A program made the translations under genes and the position numbers. A stretch of DNA of 64,000 nt, taken from contig NZ_JAEKJA010000001.1 in assembly GCF_016411865.1 (NCBI RefSeq), positions 1 to 64,000 on the forward strand. Reading direction: 5' to 3'. Position 1 is the stretch's first letter; every line of letters begins with the position of its first letter. The stretch is from Acuticoccus mangrovi (GTDB lineage: Bacteria > Pseudomonadota > Alphaproteobacteria > Rhizobiales > Amorphaceae). The notes below the pieces were generated by a model that saw only the letters and a program-made list of their open reading frames with translations, did not search any database and was not told the origin of the DNA. Shown piece by piece: positions 32,903 to 40,691 of the stretch.

Positions 32903-33388
32903 TCAGTTGCTGTCGGCCGGGAGCGTCGGCAGTGGCAGCACGTCGATCCCCTCGTCGACGAGGGCGCGCGCCTCGGCGAGATCGGCCTGGCCATAGATGC
33001 CGCGCCGCTCGGTCTCGCCGTAGTGCATCTTGCGGGCCTCCTCGGGGAAGGCCCGGCCGACGTCGACGCTCGTTTCCATCACCGCCTTGCGGATCGCGGT
33101 GACCGCCTCCCGCAACGCCTCCGCGCGCGGGTCCATCAGCGCCACCTCCTGCTGCTGCGGCGGCGACTTGGCGGCCGGTGCGGTGGCCTCGGGCGCCGCA
33201 TCGTCGTTCGCCACGCTGGCGCCACCGGTGTTGATGCTGGGTGCCATCAGCGCGCGCTCCACCTCTGTGGAGCCGCAGATGGGGCAGGAGAGGAGCCCCT
33301 CGGTCGCTTGCCGCTCGAAGGCGGCGGAGGAGGCGAACCATCCGTCGAACGCGTGCCCGGCAGCGCACTTCACGCTGTAATGGATCAT
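32903..33388 (-). CDS. DUF1178 family protein
   Basis: The 161-residue protein begins MIHYSVKCAAGHAFDGWFAS and has a zinc-ribbon-like CXXC in LSCPICGSTEVERALMAPSI. The C-terminal ARKMHYGETERRGIYGQADL is a family signature, and the middle is Ala/Pro/Gln-rich. Function is unknown. It is coupled to the nitrilase-type gene upstream by an ATGA overlap, a pairing seen in many Alphaproteobacteria. Confidence 0.9.
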   Translation of the reverse strand: MIHYSVKCAAGHAFDGWFASSAAFERQATEGLLSCPICGSTEVERALMAPSINTGGASVANDDAAPEATAPAAKSPPQQQEVALMDPRAEALREAVTAIRKAVMETSVDVGRAFPEEARKMHYGETERRGIYGQADLAEARALVDEGIDVLPLPTLPADSN

Positions 33389-34227
33389 GAGGCGCTCCGG
33401 CGGGCCGGGGCTTCGGTCCGCGTGACGGCGAAGGGGCGGCGGGCGGTGAGCACGGGAACCTGCTGACGCACCGTGTCGACCAGCGAGAGGTCGAGGTCGG
33501 CGGCGATGAAGGAGGGCGTCGCCTCCGCCTCGGCGAGGACGCGGCCCCAGGGGTCGACGATCATCGAATGGCCGTAGGTGGTGCGTCCGTCCTCGTGGGT
33601 GCCCTCCTGGGTGGCGGAGATCACGAAGGCGCCGTTCTCGATGGCGCGGGTGCGCACCAGGGTGTGCCAGTGGGCCCGCCCGGTCACGTCGGCGAAGGCG
33701 GCCGGGATCGCGAAGGCCGTGGCGCCGGCGAGGGCGAGCTCCTCGTAGAGGCGGGGAAAGCGGACGTCGAAGCAGATGGTGATGCCGAGCCGCAGGTCGC
33801 CCACCTCGGCGAGCACGGCGCTCTCGCCGGGCTGATAGGTGCTGCTCTCGCGGAAGCGCTCGCCGTTCGGCAGGTCCACGTCGAACATGTGGATCTTGTC
33901 GTAGCGGGCGACGATCTCGCCGTCGGGACCGATGAGGAAGGCGCGGTTGCGCCACATGTCGCCGTCGCGCACCACCACCGAGCCGATGTGGATGTGGACG
34001 CCCGCATCGGCCGCGAGGGCGCGCAGGGCGAGGATGGTGGGCTCGCGCTCTTCCGTCGTCACGTGCGGTTCGGCGAGCGCCTTCTTCCGCTGGACGAGGT
34101 TGGTGACCTCCGGCGTCTGCACGTAGACCGCCCCGTCAGCGATGGCGGCACGGGCGAGGGCGACGGCTTGGTCGGCGTTTTCGGACGGCGTCGCGGTCGA
34201 GCGCATCTGAAGTGCCGCGACGCGCAT
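33385..34227 (-). CDS. Carbon-nitrogen hydrolase (Nit2-like)
   Basis: The nitrilase-superfamily triad is visible: Glu in VQTPEVTNLV, Lys in RYDKIHMFDVDLPNG and Cys in GITICFDVRFPRLYE. The closest match is the Nit1/Nit2 branch, likely an omega-amidase that clears deaminated glutathione or alpha-ketoglutaramate. The ATG at 34227 matches the family N-terminus (MRVAALQMRS). A GTG at 34233 overlaps the glutaredoxin stop as GTGA and has a better-spaced GAGGG, so it is the alternative start. It lies between grxC and DUF1178 in one operon. Confidence 0.91.
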   Translation of the reverse strand: MRVAALQMRSTATPSENADQAVALARAAIADGAVYVQTPEVTNLVQRKKALAEPHVTTEEREPTILALRALAADAGVHIHIGSVVVRDGDMWRNRAFLIGPDGEIVARYDKIHMFDVDLPNGERFRESSTYQPGESAVLAEVGDLRLGITICFDVRFPRLYEELALAGATAFAIPAAFADVTGRAHWHTLVRTRAIENGAFVISATQEGTHEDGRTTYGHSMIVDPWGRVLAEAEATPSFIAADLDLSLVDTVRQQVPVLTARRPFAVTRTEAPARRSAS

Positions 34228-34229
34228 GG

Positions 34230-34490
34230 TCACAGCGTACCCTCGAGCGCGGCGTCGAGCTTGCCGGACCGTTCGAACGCCATCAGCTCGTCCGATCCGC
34301 CGACATGAAGGTCGCCGATGAACACCTGCGGGAACGTGCGGCGGCCGGAACGGGCGATCATCTCGTCGCGAAACTTGGGGTCCTTCGAGGCGTTGTGCTC
34401 GGTGAAGTCGACGCCCTTCTGCTCCAAGAGGCGGATGGCGCGGGTGCAATAGCCGCAAAAGTCCCGCGTATAGATGTCGACGTTCGCCAT
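34230..34490 (-). CDS. grxC: Glutaredoxin 3
   Basis: The 86-residue protein begins MANVDIYTRDFCGYCTRAIR. The active site CGYC, and TFPQVFIGDLHVGGSDELMA, are standard for glutaredoxin 3. It reduces disulfides and glutathione-mixed disulfides in the cytoplasm. GGAGG precedes the ATG by nine bases. It heads the grxC–nitrilase–DUF1178 operon. Confidence 0.94.
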   Translation of the reverse strand: MANVDIYTRDFCGYCTRAIRLLEQKGVDFTEHNASKDPKFRDEMIARSGRRTFPQVFIGDLHVGGSDELMAFERSGKLDAALEGTL

Positions 34491-34539
34491 AGTCTCAAAC
34501 CTCCGCACGATTGGCGATCTTGCACATATGGTGCCAAGC

Positions 34540-34564
34540 CCCACTTCGGCAACTGCGAAGTGGG
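34540..34564. other. Hairpin between comF and grxC
   Basis: CCCACTTCG and CGAAGTGGG form a perfect 9-bp stem with a 7-base loop in the 192-bp gap. There is no T-run on either strand. It may mark the end of the comF message or regulate grxC. Confidence 0.45.
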
Positions 34565-34682
34565 AAACCGGCTGTGGCGGCAATCGCTTGGCCGGCCGAG
34601 CGTGGCGCGCCGGCAAATCCCCGCCGCGTGCCGTCCCGTCGATGCGCGGTTCCGTCCGGCCTCGCGCTCGTTGGTGCGCCAT

Positions 34683-35507
34683 CTATTGCGGCTCGCGGTT
34701 CTCGCCGACCACGCGGGCGAAGACTGCGACGTTCACCGATTGGGCACCTGCCGCCTGCAGCGTCACCGCCAAGGAGTCGACCGTGGCGCCCGTGGTGAGC
34801 ACGTCGTCCACCAGGAGGATGCGGCGTCCCTTGACGGCGCCGGGGTCCGCCACCTTGAAGGCCTTGGCGAGGTTGTTCGCCCGCTGATCGCGGCTGAGGC
34901 CCACCTGGTGGCGGGTGTGGCGCACACGGCGCACCGCGCGCCGGTCGACCGGCAGCCCGACCAGCGGGGCGAGGCGGTCGGCGATCATCACCGACTGGTT
35001 GAACCGGCGCACGGCGAGGCGGCGGCGGTGGAGGGGCACCGGGATCATCACGTCGGCCTCGCCGGCGAGATCGCGGATGGCGGGGGCCATCAGGCGGGCC
35101 ATCAGATCGGCGATCCCCGGCACGTCGTGATATTTCAGCTCGTGGATCAGCCGTTGGCTCGTCGGCCCGAACACCACCGCGGCGCGGGCCCGGTCGTAGA
35201 GCGGGTGGTTCCAGCGCAGCTCCGGCGAGCGGGCGCCGGGCCCGGCATCGAAGGCGAGGGGGGTGCCGGTGATGTCGCAGATCGGCGGAGTGATGATCTC
35301 GAGCCCCCGCCAGCACTCGCCGCAGAGACTTCGCGGCTCGCTGAGCGGGCGGCGGCAGACCGCGCATACGGGGGGCACCACCGCGTCGAGCGCGTGGCGG
35401 CCCATCTGCGCGAGTTCGGCGCGGGCGGCGAGGATCACGCCCCAGGCGAGGGGAGCGTCGGGGCGGGCGGGGGGACGCGACGTCGGATGCGGATCGGTCT
35501 GGCTCAT
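34683..35507 (-). CDS. ComF family phosphoribosyltransferase-like protein
   Basis: The 274-residue protein has an N-terminal zinc-binding double-zinc-ribbon (CAVCRRPLSEPRSLCGEC) and a C-terminal PRTase domain with PRPP loop ILLVDDVLTTGATVDSLA. DVMIPVPLHRRRLAVRRFNQ is the family signature. ComF proteins support DNA uptake or recombination in competent species, but the role in Alphaproteobacteria is unclear. It is upstream of grxC on the same strand and divergent from the methyltransferase-like gene. Confidence 0.91.
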   Translation of the reverse strand: MSQTDPHPTSRPPARPDAPLAWGVILAARAELAQMGRHALDAVVPPVCAVCRRPLSEPRSLCGECWRGLEIITPPICDITGTPLAFDAGPGARSPELRWNHPLYDRARAAVVFGPTSQRLIHELKYHDVPGIADLMARLMAPAIRDLAGEADVMIPVPLHRRRLAVRRFNQSVMIADRLAPLVGLPVDRRAVRRVRHTRHQVGLSRDQRANNLAKAFKVADPGAVKGRRILLVDDVLTTGATVDSLAVTLQAAGAQSVNVAVFARVVGENREPQ

Positions 35508-35585
35508 CCGGGCATTGTAGACACGTCATGAAATACAATCAAAGGGCGTATTGGGGTTGGGCTGGCGCGACGCTAGATTTAGCGG

Positions 35586-36407
35586 ATGATGTTCGACCGC
35601 ACCCGCCTTGCCAGCCGTCCGCGTCTTGCCGAGGCCGACTTCCTTCACACCTTCGCCGCGCGCGAGATCGTGGAGCGCCTCGCCCTCGTCAACCGGCGCT
35701 TCGCGACGGGGCTGGTCACCGGCCCGCTCACGCCGGCGATCCGCGAGGTGTGGGCCGAGGCCGCGGTCGACTTCACCTATGCGGGCCCCGCCCTCGCCGA
35801 CGCGCCGGACGTGGTCGCCGACGTGCGCCTTCCCTTCCGCCGCGCCTTTGCGCTGGCGATCTCGATCAACGAGATCCACGTCGCCGACGACCCGGTGACG
35901 ATGCTCGGCGAGTTGCGCGGCACCTTGGCGGCCGACGGTCTCTTCCTCGGGGCGGTACCGTCGGCCGGGACGCTCGACGAGCTCGCCGACGCGCTCCTCG
36001 TCGCCGAGGCGGAACTCTCCGACGGGGCGGCGATGCGGGTCGCTCCCTTCGCCGACGTACGGCGTTGGGGTAACGGCCTCAGCCGCGCCGGCTTCGCCCT
36101 GCCGGTCGCCGACGAGATGCGTCTGACGGTGCGTTACGACAACCTCGCCCACCTCCTGCGCGACATCGGCGCGATGGGCTTGAAGGGGATCCTCGCGGCG
36201 CGTCGGCCGGCCCCGCGCCGTCTGTTTGAGCGGGCCGAGGCCGTCTATCGCGCCCGCTATGGCGACCCCGACGGGCGGCTGCGCGCCACTTTCGCCTTCG
36301 CCTTCCTGTCGGGCTGGGCGCCGGACCCGAGCCAGCAGAAGCCGGCGAAGCGCGGGTCGGCCACCCACTCGCTGGAGGCCGCGCTCAAGAAGCTGGAGCG
36401 CGGCTGA
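35586..36407 (+). CDS. NDUFAF5-like methyltransferase-domain protein
   Basis: The 273-residue protein begins FDRTRLASRPRLAEADFLHT and includes AAREIVERLALVNRRFATGL, then AISINEIHVADDPVTMLGEL, and ends GWAPDPSQQKPAKRGSATHS. These blocks match the alphaproteobacterial homologs of NDUFAF5, a complex I assembly factor. The usual glycine-rich SAM motif that should follow the VNRRF region is not visible (GLVTGPLTPAIREVW there). SAM binding may thus be weak or lost. It is divergent from comF. Confidence 0.83.
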   Translation: MMFDRTRLASRPRLAEADFLHTFAAREIVERLALVNRRFATGLVTGPLTPAIREVWAEAAVDFTYAGPALADAPDVVADVRLPFRRAFALAISINEIHVADDPVTMLGELRGTLAADGLFLGAVPSAGTLDELADALLVAEAELSDGAAMRVAPFADVRRWGNGLSRAGFALPVADEMRLTVRYDNLAHLLRDIGAMGLKGILAARRPAPRRLFERAEAVYRARYGDPDGRLRATFAFAFLSGWAPDPSQQKPAKRGSATHSLEAALKKLERG

Positions 36408-36553
36408 GCCGGTTCAATGAACTCGCGTTCGCCGAACCGACTCCAGCATCGTTGTCTGCGCGCGTTCCGAGCGGAAAACCGGCTCCACTATTCCGGAATG
36501 CGCTCCAGCTCTCGGCTCGCGCGTGGTCGCTCGCCCGCGGCGGGGCCTGCGGC

Positions 36554-37531
36554 TCAGCCCCAGAGCTCGGGGATCGGCGGGTGGACGATGGAGCCCTCGT
36601 AGTGGAGGCCCGGCGTGCGGTCCTCGGCGAGGAGGAGGGGACCGTCGACGTCCACGAAGTCGGCCTCCTGGGCGGCGTAGATCGCCGGCGCCATCGATAG
36701 CGACGTGCCGACCATGCAGCCGAGCATCACTTTGAGGTCGAGCGCCTTCGCCGCCTTCACCATCGCCAGCGCCTCGGTGAGGCCGCCCGCCTTGTCGAGC
36801 TTCACGTTCACCGCGTCGTAGCGCGCGGTGAGGCGCTCGAGGTCGCCGCTCGTGTGGACGCTCTCGTCGGCGCAGATCGGCACCGGGTGGGAGATGTTGG
36901 CGAGCACCCCGTCACGCGAGGCCGGAAGCGGCTGCTCGATCAGCGCCACGCCCGCCTTGGCGCAGGCCGACATGTTGATGAGAAGGTTGTTCTCGCTCCA
37001 CCCTTCGTTGGCGTCGACGATCAGCGTCGCCTCCGGCGCGGCCTCGCGCACGGCGGCGATGCGCGCCTCGTCGGCCCGCCCGCCGCCGAGCTTCACCTTG
37101 AGGAGGGGGCGGGCGGCGTTGCGCGCCGCCTCGGCCATCTCCTCCGGCTCGCCGAGCGACAGCGTGTAGGCCGTCGTTAGCGGGGAGAGGGTGAGGCCGA
37201 GCTTCGCCGCGACGCTCTCGCCGGAGCGCTTGGCCTCGAAGTCCCACAGCGCGCAGTCGATGGCGTTGCGCGCCGCGCCCGCCTTCATCGTGGCGCGCAG
37301 CCCCTCCCGGTCGAGGCCCTCGGCGATGGCGTTCGCCTCGGCCTCCACCTCGGCGATGACCCCCTCCATCGTCTCGCCGTAGCGGGGGTAGGGGACGGCC
37401 TCGCCGCGGCCGGTGTGGGTGCCGTCGGTGATCGTCGCGACGATCACCTTCGCCTCCGTGCGCGACTCCCGCGAGATGCGGAAGGCGCCGGCGATCGGGA
37501 AGACCTCGGCGGTGACGGTGAGGCGAATCAT
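36554..37531 (-). CDS. dgcA: N-acetyl-D-glutamate racemase / dipeptide-epimerase-type enolase-superfamily enzyme
   Basis: The 325-residue protein has the enolase-superfamily residues: KVKLGG, VDANEGW, LIEQPLP, CADES and NVKLDKAGG. This is the L-Ala-D/L-Glu epimerase branch. Next to a DUF1611 protein, such enzymes correspond to DgcA, which racemises N-acetyl-D-glutamate in D-glutamate catabolism. The start at 37531 overlaps the upstream DUF1611 stop by ATGA. The dgcA label rests on this pairing, and dipeptide epimerase activity is the alternative. Confidence 0.82.
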   Translation of the reverse strand: MIRLTVTAEVFPIAGAFRISRESRTEAKVIVATITDGTHTGRGEAVPYPRYGETMEGVIAEVEAEANAIAEGLDREGLRATMKAGAARNAIDCALWDFEAKRSGESVAAKLGLTLSPLTTAYTLSLGEPEEMAEAARNAARPLLKVKLGGGRADEARIAAVREAAPEATLIVDANEGWSENNLLINMSACAKAGVALIEQPLPASRDGVLANISHPVPICADESVHTSGDLERLTARYDAVNVKLDKAGGLTEALAMVKAAKALDLKVMLGCMVGTSLSMAPAIYAAQEADFVDVDGPLLLAEDRTPGLHYEGSIVHPPIPELWG

Positions 37532-38538
37532 AGAGAGAACTCGGCGGCGAGGTGGTCGACGAGCGGGTCGACGCCGAAGCGCACCGGGTCGGTGGCCGGC
37601 AGGCCGTGCGCGGCAGCGGTCTCTTCGAGGAACTTGCCGGCGGCGATCTCGTCGAGGGCGGCGGTGTTCACCGCGATCCCCACCGGGCGGATGTCGGGAT
37701 TGGTCAGCCGGCCGAGCGCGACCGTCATGTCGATCACCTGCTGGATCGTCGGCATGGGGGTCGGCACGTTGCGCATCGTGGTGCGCGTCGGCTCGTGGCA
37801 CACGATGAAGGCGTCGGGCTGGGAGCCGTGCAGAAGGCCGAGCGACACGCCGGCGAAGGAGGGGTGGAACAGCGATCCCTGACCCTCCACGACCTGCCAG
37901 GCATTCTCCTCGGTCGCCGGGGTGAGCCACTCGGCGGCGCCGGAAATGAAGTCGGCGATCACCGCGTCGATCGCCACGCCGCGGCCGGAGATGAACACGC
38001 CGGTCTGCCCGGTGGCGCAGAAGGTGGCGTCGAGGCCGCGGGCACGCATACCCGCCTCCATCGCGAGCGCGGTGTACTTCTTGCCGATGGAGCAGTCCGT
38101 TCCGACGGTGAGGAGGCGCTTGCCCGGCCGCTTCACGCCCTTGCCGGTCTCGAAGGCCTGGGCGGTGCGGCGCACGTCGAACACTTCGCGGCCGAGGCGT
38201 TCGGCCGCCGCGGCGATCTCCGGCACGTCGATCAGTCGCTTGTGGAGGCCGGCGGCGATGTCCATCCCCGCCTCCATGGCGTCGACGATCGACTGCACCC
38301 AGTGCTCAGGCAGCTTGCCGCCCGCGTTGACGACGCCCACGATCATCGTCTTGGCGCCGGCGGCGGCGGCTTCGGCGGCAGTCATCTCCGGCAGCTTGGC
38401 GTCGGCTCCGCAACCGGGTAGGCGCCATTGGCCCACGCACCAGTCCCGGCGCCAATCGACGATGCCGAGAGCGGTTTTGGCCGCGAGGGCATCCGGCACG
38501 TCGCCGAGAAACAGGAGGTAGGGGCGCTTGAGTTCCAT
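37528..38538 (-). CDS. dgcN: DUF1611 family protein, D-glutamate N-acetyltransferase DgcN
   Basis: The 336-residue protein contains RPYLLFLGDVPDALAAKTAL, LTVGTDCSIGKKYTALAMEA, ATGQTGVFISGRGVAIDAVI and VEGQGSLFHPSFAGVSLGLL. The GTDCSIGKKYT stretch is a P-loop-like nucleotide site of the DUF1611 C-terminal domain. Members paired with an enolase-superfamily racemase acetylate D-glutamate before racemisation (DgcN/DgcA). No separate deacetylase is visible nearby. It is the first gene of a two-gene operon. Confidence 0.83.
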   Translation of the reverse strand: MELKRPYLLFLGDVPDALAAKTALGIVDWRRDWCVGQWRLPGCGADAKLPEMTAAEAAAAGAKTMIVGVVNAGGKLPEHWVQSIVDAMEAGMDIAAGLHKRLIDVPEIAAAAERLGREVFDVRRTAQAFETGKGVKRPGKRLLTVGTDCSIGKKYTALAMEAGMRARGLDATFCATGQTGVFISGRGVAIDAVIADFISGAAEWLTPATEENAWQVVEGQGSLFHPSFAGVSLGLLHGSQPDAFIVCHEPTRTTMRNVPTPMPTIQQVIDMTVALGRLTNPDIRPVGIAVNTAALDEIAAGKFLEETAAAHGLPATDPVRFGVDPLVDHLAAEFSL

Positions 38539-38649
38539 GGCGTGGTCTCTGTGGTGAGGATTTCATGCAGCACTCATGTGGCACCTCTCCCGGAGACGGG
38601 TCCACACGGGTGACGCGGTTCGCGATAGCCGCTAACACCTATCATACAC

Positions 38650-39810
38650 ATGGAATTTGAAGAGGCGATGGACGCGCACGCCCCAACGACACGCCCGGGA
38701 GTGAAAGTCGAGCGCGATGGCGACACCGTCATCGTCGTGGCGACTGGCGCGTGGACCATCCGCAACAGCCGCCAGGCCGAGGCGGCGATGGCGGCGGTCG
38801 ACCTCTCGGCGTCCAAGCTCGTGTTCGATCTGAGCGGCGTCGTCGACATCGACACCGCCGGGGCCTGGGTCATCTACCGCGAGCGCGGCAAGGCGGAGTT
38901 CGCCGGCCGCTCGGTCAAGCTGCGCGGCGCCGACGAGCGCGTGCTGTTCCTCCTCGAGGAGATCGAGCTCCATATTCCGGGGCCCGACGACTGGCCGCGG
39001 CGGCCCTATTGGATCGTGCGCTTCCTCACCGACATGGGCGAGGGCACCGTGCGCATGGGGCACGACGCGCTCGCGCTGCTCTCGATGCTCGGCGTCTTCG
39101 GTCTGCGGCTCACCACGGCCTTCACCCACTATCACCGGCTGCGCGGCAACTCGATCCTGTCGAACTTCGACCGCGCCTGCCGCGGTGCCGTGCCCATCGT
39201 GATGCTGATGAGCTTCCTCGTCGGCCTCATCATCGCCCAGCAGGCCGGCTTCTACCTCATGAGCTTCGGCGCCACGCTCTACGTGGTGGACCTCTCCGGC
39301 ATCCTGATCCTGCGCGAGATCGGGGTGCTGCTCGCCGCGATCCTCGTCGCCGGCCGCTCCGGTTCCGCCTTCACCGCCGAGATCGGCGCCATGCGCATGC
39401 GCGAAGAAGTGGATGCCCTCCACGTCCTCGGCCTCGATCCGGTGGAGGTGCTCGTGGTGCCGCGCCTCATGGCGCTGATGGTGGCGATGCCGATCCTCGC
39501 CTTCCTCTCCGACATCGCCGCTCTCTTCGGGGCGGGACTGATCTCCTGGCTCTATCTCGGCATCACGCCCGACATCTTCATGCAGCGCCTCAACGAGGCG
39601 GTGACACCGATGGAGTTCTATATCGGGGTCGGCAAGGCGCCGTTCATGGCGCTGATCATCGGCCTCGTCGCCTGCAACGAGGGCATGAAGGTCGGCGGCA
39701 GCTCCGAGTCTCTCGGCCTCCACACGACGCAGGCGGTGGTGAAGGCGATCTTCCTCGTGATCGTCGTCGACGGGCTCTTCGCCATGTTCTTCGCGGCGCT
39801 CGGCATATGA
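38650..39810 (+). CDS. mlaE: MlaE-family lipid transport permease with N-terminal STAS domain
   Basis: The 386-residue protein has an N-terminal STAS-like domain (about residues 15–115: LVFDLSGVVDIDTAGAWVIY) and a C-terminal MlaE membrane domain with EIGVLLAAILVAGRSGSAFT, AEIGAMRMREEVDALHVLGL and LPLVACNEG-like segments near KVGGSSESLGLHTTQAVVKA. It is the inner-membrane permease of an Mla-type phospholipid transport complex. The fusion of STAS and MlaE is frequent in Alphaproteobacteria. An alternative start is the ATG at 38668 with GAAGAGG upstream. It overlaps mlaF by ATGA. Confidence 0.9.
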   Translation: MEFEEAMDAHAPTTRPGVKVERDGDTVIVVATGAWTIRNSRQAEAAMAAVDLSASKLVFDLSGVVDIDTAGAWVIYRERGKAEFAGRSVKLRGADERVLFLLEEIELHIPGPDDWPRRPYWIVRFLTDMGEGTVRMGHDALALLSMLGVFGLRLTTAFTHYHRLRGNSILSNFDRACRGAVPIVMLMSFLVGLIIAQQAGFYLMSFGATLYVVDLSGILILREIGVLLAAILVAGRSGSAFTAEIGAMRMREEVDALHVLGLDPVEVLVVPRLMALMVAMPILAFLSDIAALFGAGLISWLYLGITPDIFMQRLNEAVTPMEFYIGVGKAPFMALIIGLVACNEGMKVGGSSESLGLHTTQAVVKAIFLVIVVDGLFAMFFAALGI

Positions 39811-40688
39811 ACGACGTGTCCGAACCCGCCCGCCGCCCGCCGCCCAAGTCGGGGACGCCGGAAAACATCATCGAGGTGCACGACGTCACCGTCTCGTTCG
39901 GCAACTTCAACGTCTTCAAGCACCTCGATCTCGAGGTGCGCACCGGCGAGATTCTCGGCTTCGTGGGCGGCTCGGGCACCGGCAAGTCGGTGCTGATGCG
40001 CACCATCCTCGACCTGGTGTCGAAGCAGGAAGGCACCATCCGCCTGTTCGGCCAGGACGTCGACGAGCTCGACCCCGTCGCGCGCCAGCGCCTCAACCGG
40101 CGCTACGGCGTGCTCTTCCAGATGGGCGCCCTGTTCTCCTCGCTCACGGTCCGCGAGAACATCCAGGTGCCGATGCGCGAGAACTACTCCGTCAACCGCA
40201 AGCTGATGGACGAGCTCGCCCTTCTGAAGCTCGACATGGTCGGTCTGCCGCGCAGCGCCGCCGACAAGATGCCCTCCGAGCTCTCCGGCGGCATGATCAA
40301 GCGCGCCGGCCTCGCCCGCGCCCTGTCCATCGATCCGGAGCTCCTCTTCGTCGACGAGCCCACCTCCGGCCTCGATCCGATCGGCGCGGCGAGCTTCGAC
40401 GATCTCATCGCCCGGCTGCGCGATACCCTCGGCCTCACCGTCTACATGGTCACCCACGACCTCGACAGCCTCCACACCGTGTGTGACCGCGTTGCCGTCC
40501 TCGCCGACAAAAAGGTGATCGCCACGGATACGGTGAGCAACCTTTTAGATTTCGATCATCCTTGGGTGCAGGAATATTTCCGCGGTGAACGCGGCCGCCG
40601 CTTCATTCCGAGCGGGGAGCAGAACGCCACCCAGAGTACACCTTCGGCCCCGAGCGGCGCGTCCGCGCCGCCCAACGAGTTGGACTGA
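39807..40688 (+). CDS. mlaF: MlaF-type ABC transporter ATP-binding protein
   Basis: The 293-residue protein has Walker A (GGSGTGKSVLMRT), an MlaF-type Q-loop (LFQMGALFSSLTVRENI), the variant signature LSGGMIKRAGLARAL and Walker B (LLFVDEPTSGLD). It drives the Mla lipid transporter with MlaE. A tail of about 25 residues rich in Ser, Ala and Pro follows the conserved domain. It is translationally coupled to mlaE and is followed by mlaD after three bases. Confidence 0.92.
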   Translation: MNDVSEPARRPPPKSGTPENIIEVHDVTVSFGNFNVFKHLDLEVRTGEILGFVGGSGTGKSVLMRTILDLVSKQEGTIRLFGQDVDELDPVARQRLNRRYGVLFQMGALFSSLTVRENIQVPMRENYSVNRKLMDELALLKLDMVGLPRSAADKMPSELSGGMIKRAGLARALSIDPELLFVDEPTSGLDPIGAASFDDLIARLRDTLGLTVYMVTHDLDSLHTVCDRVAVLADKKVIATDTVSNLLDFDHPWVQEYFRGERGRRFIPSGEQNATQSTPSAPSGASAPPNELD

Positions 40689-40691
40689 GCC

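Noticed and set aside
36408-36553. Small open frame at 36417–36602 in the gap before dgcA
   Set aside because: It overlaps the convergent dgcA end, has no ribosome site or recognisable motif, and its composition is that of a shadow frame.
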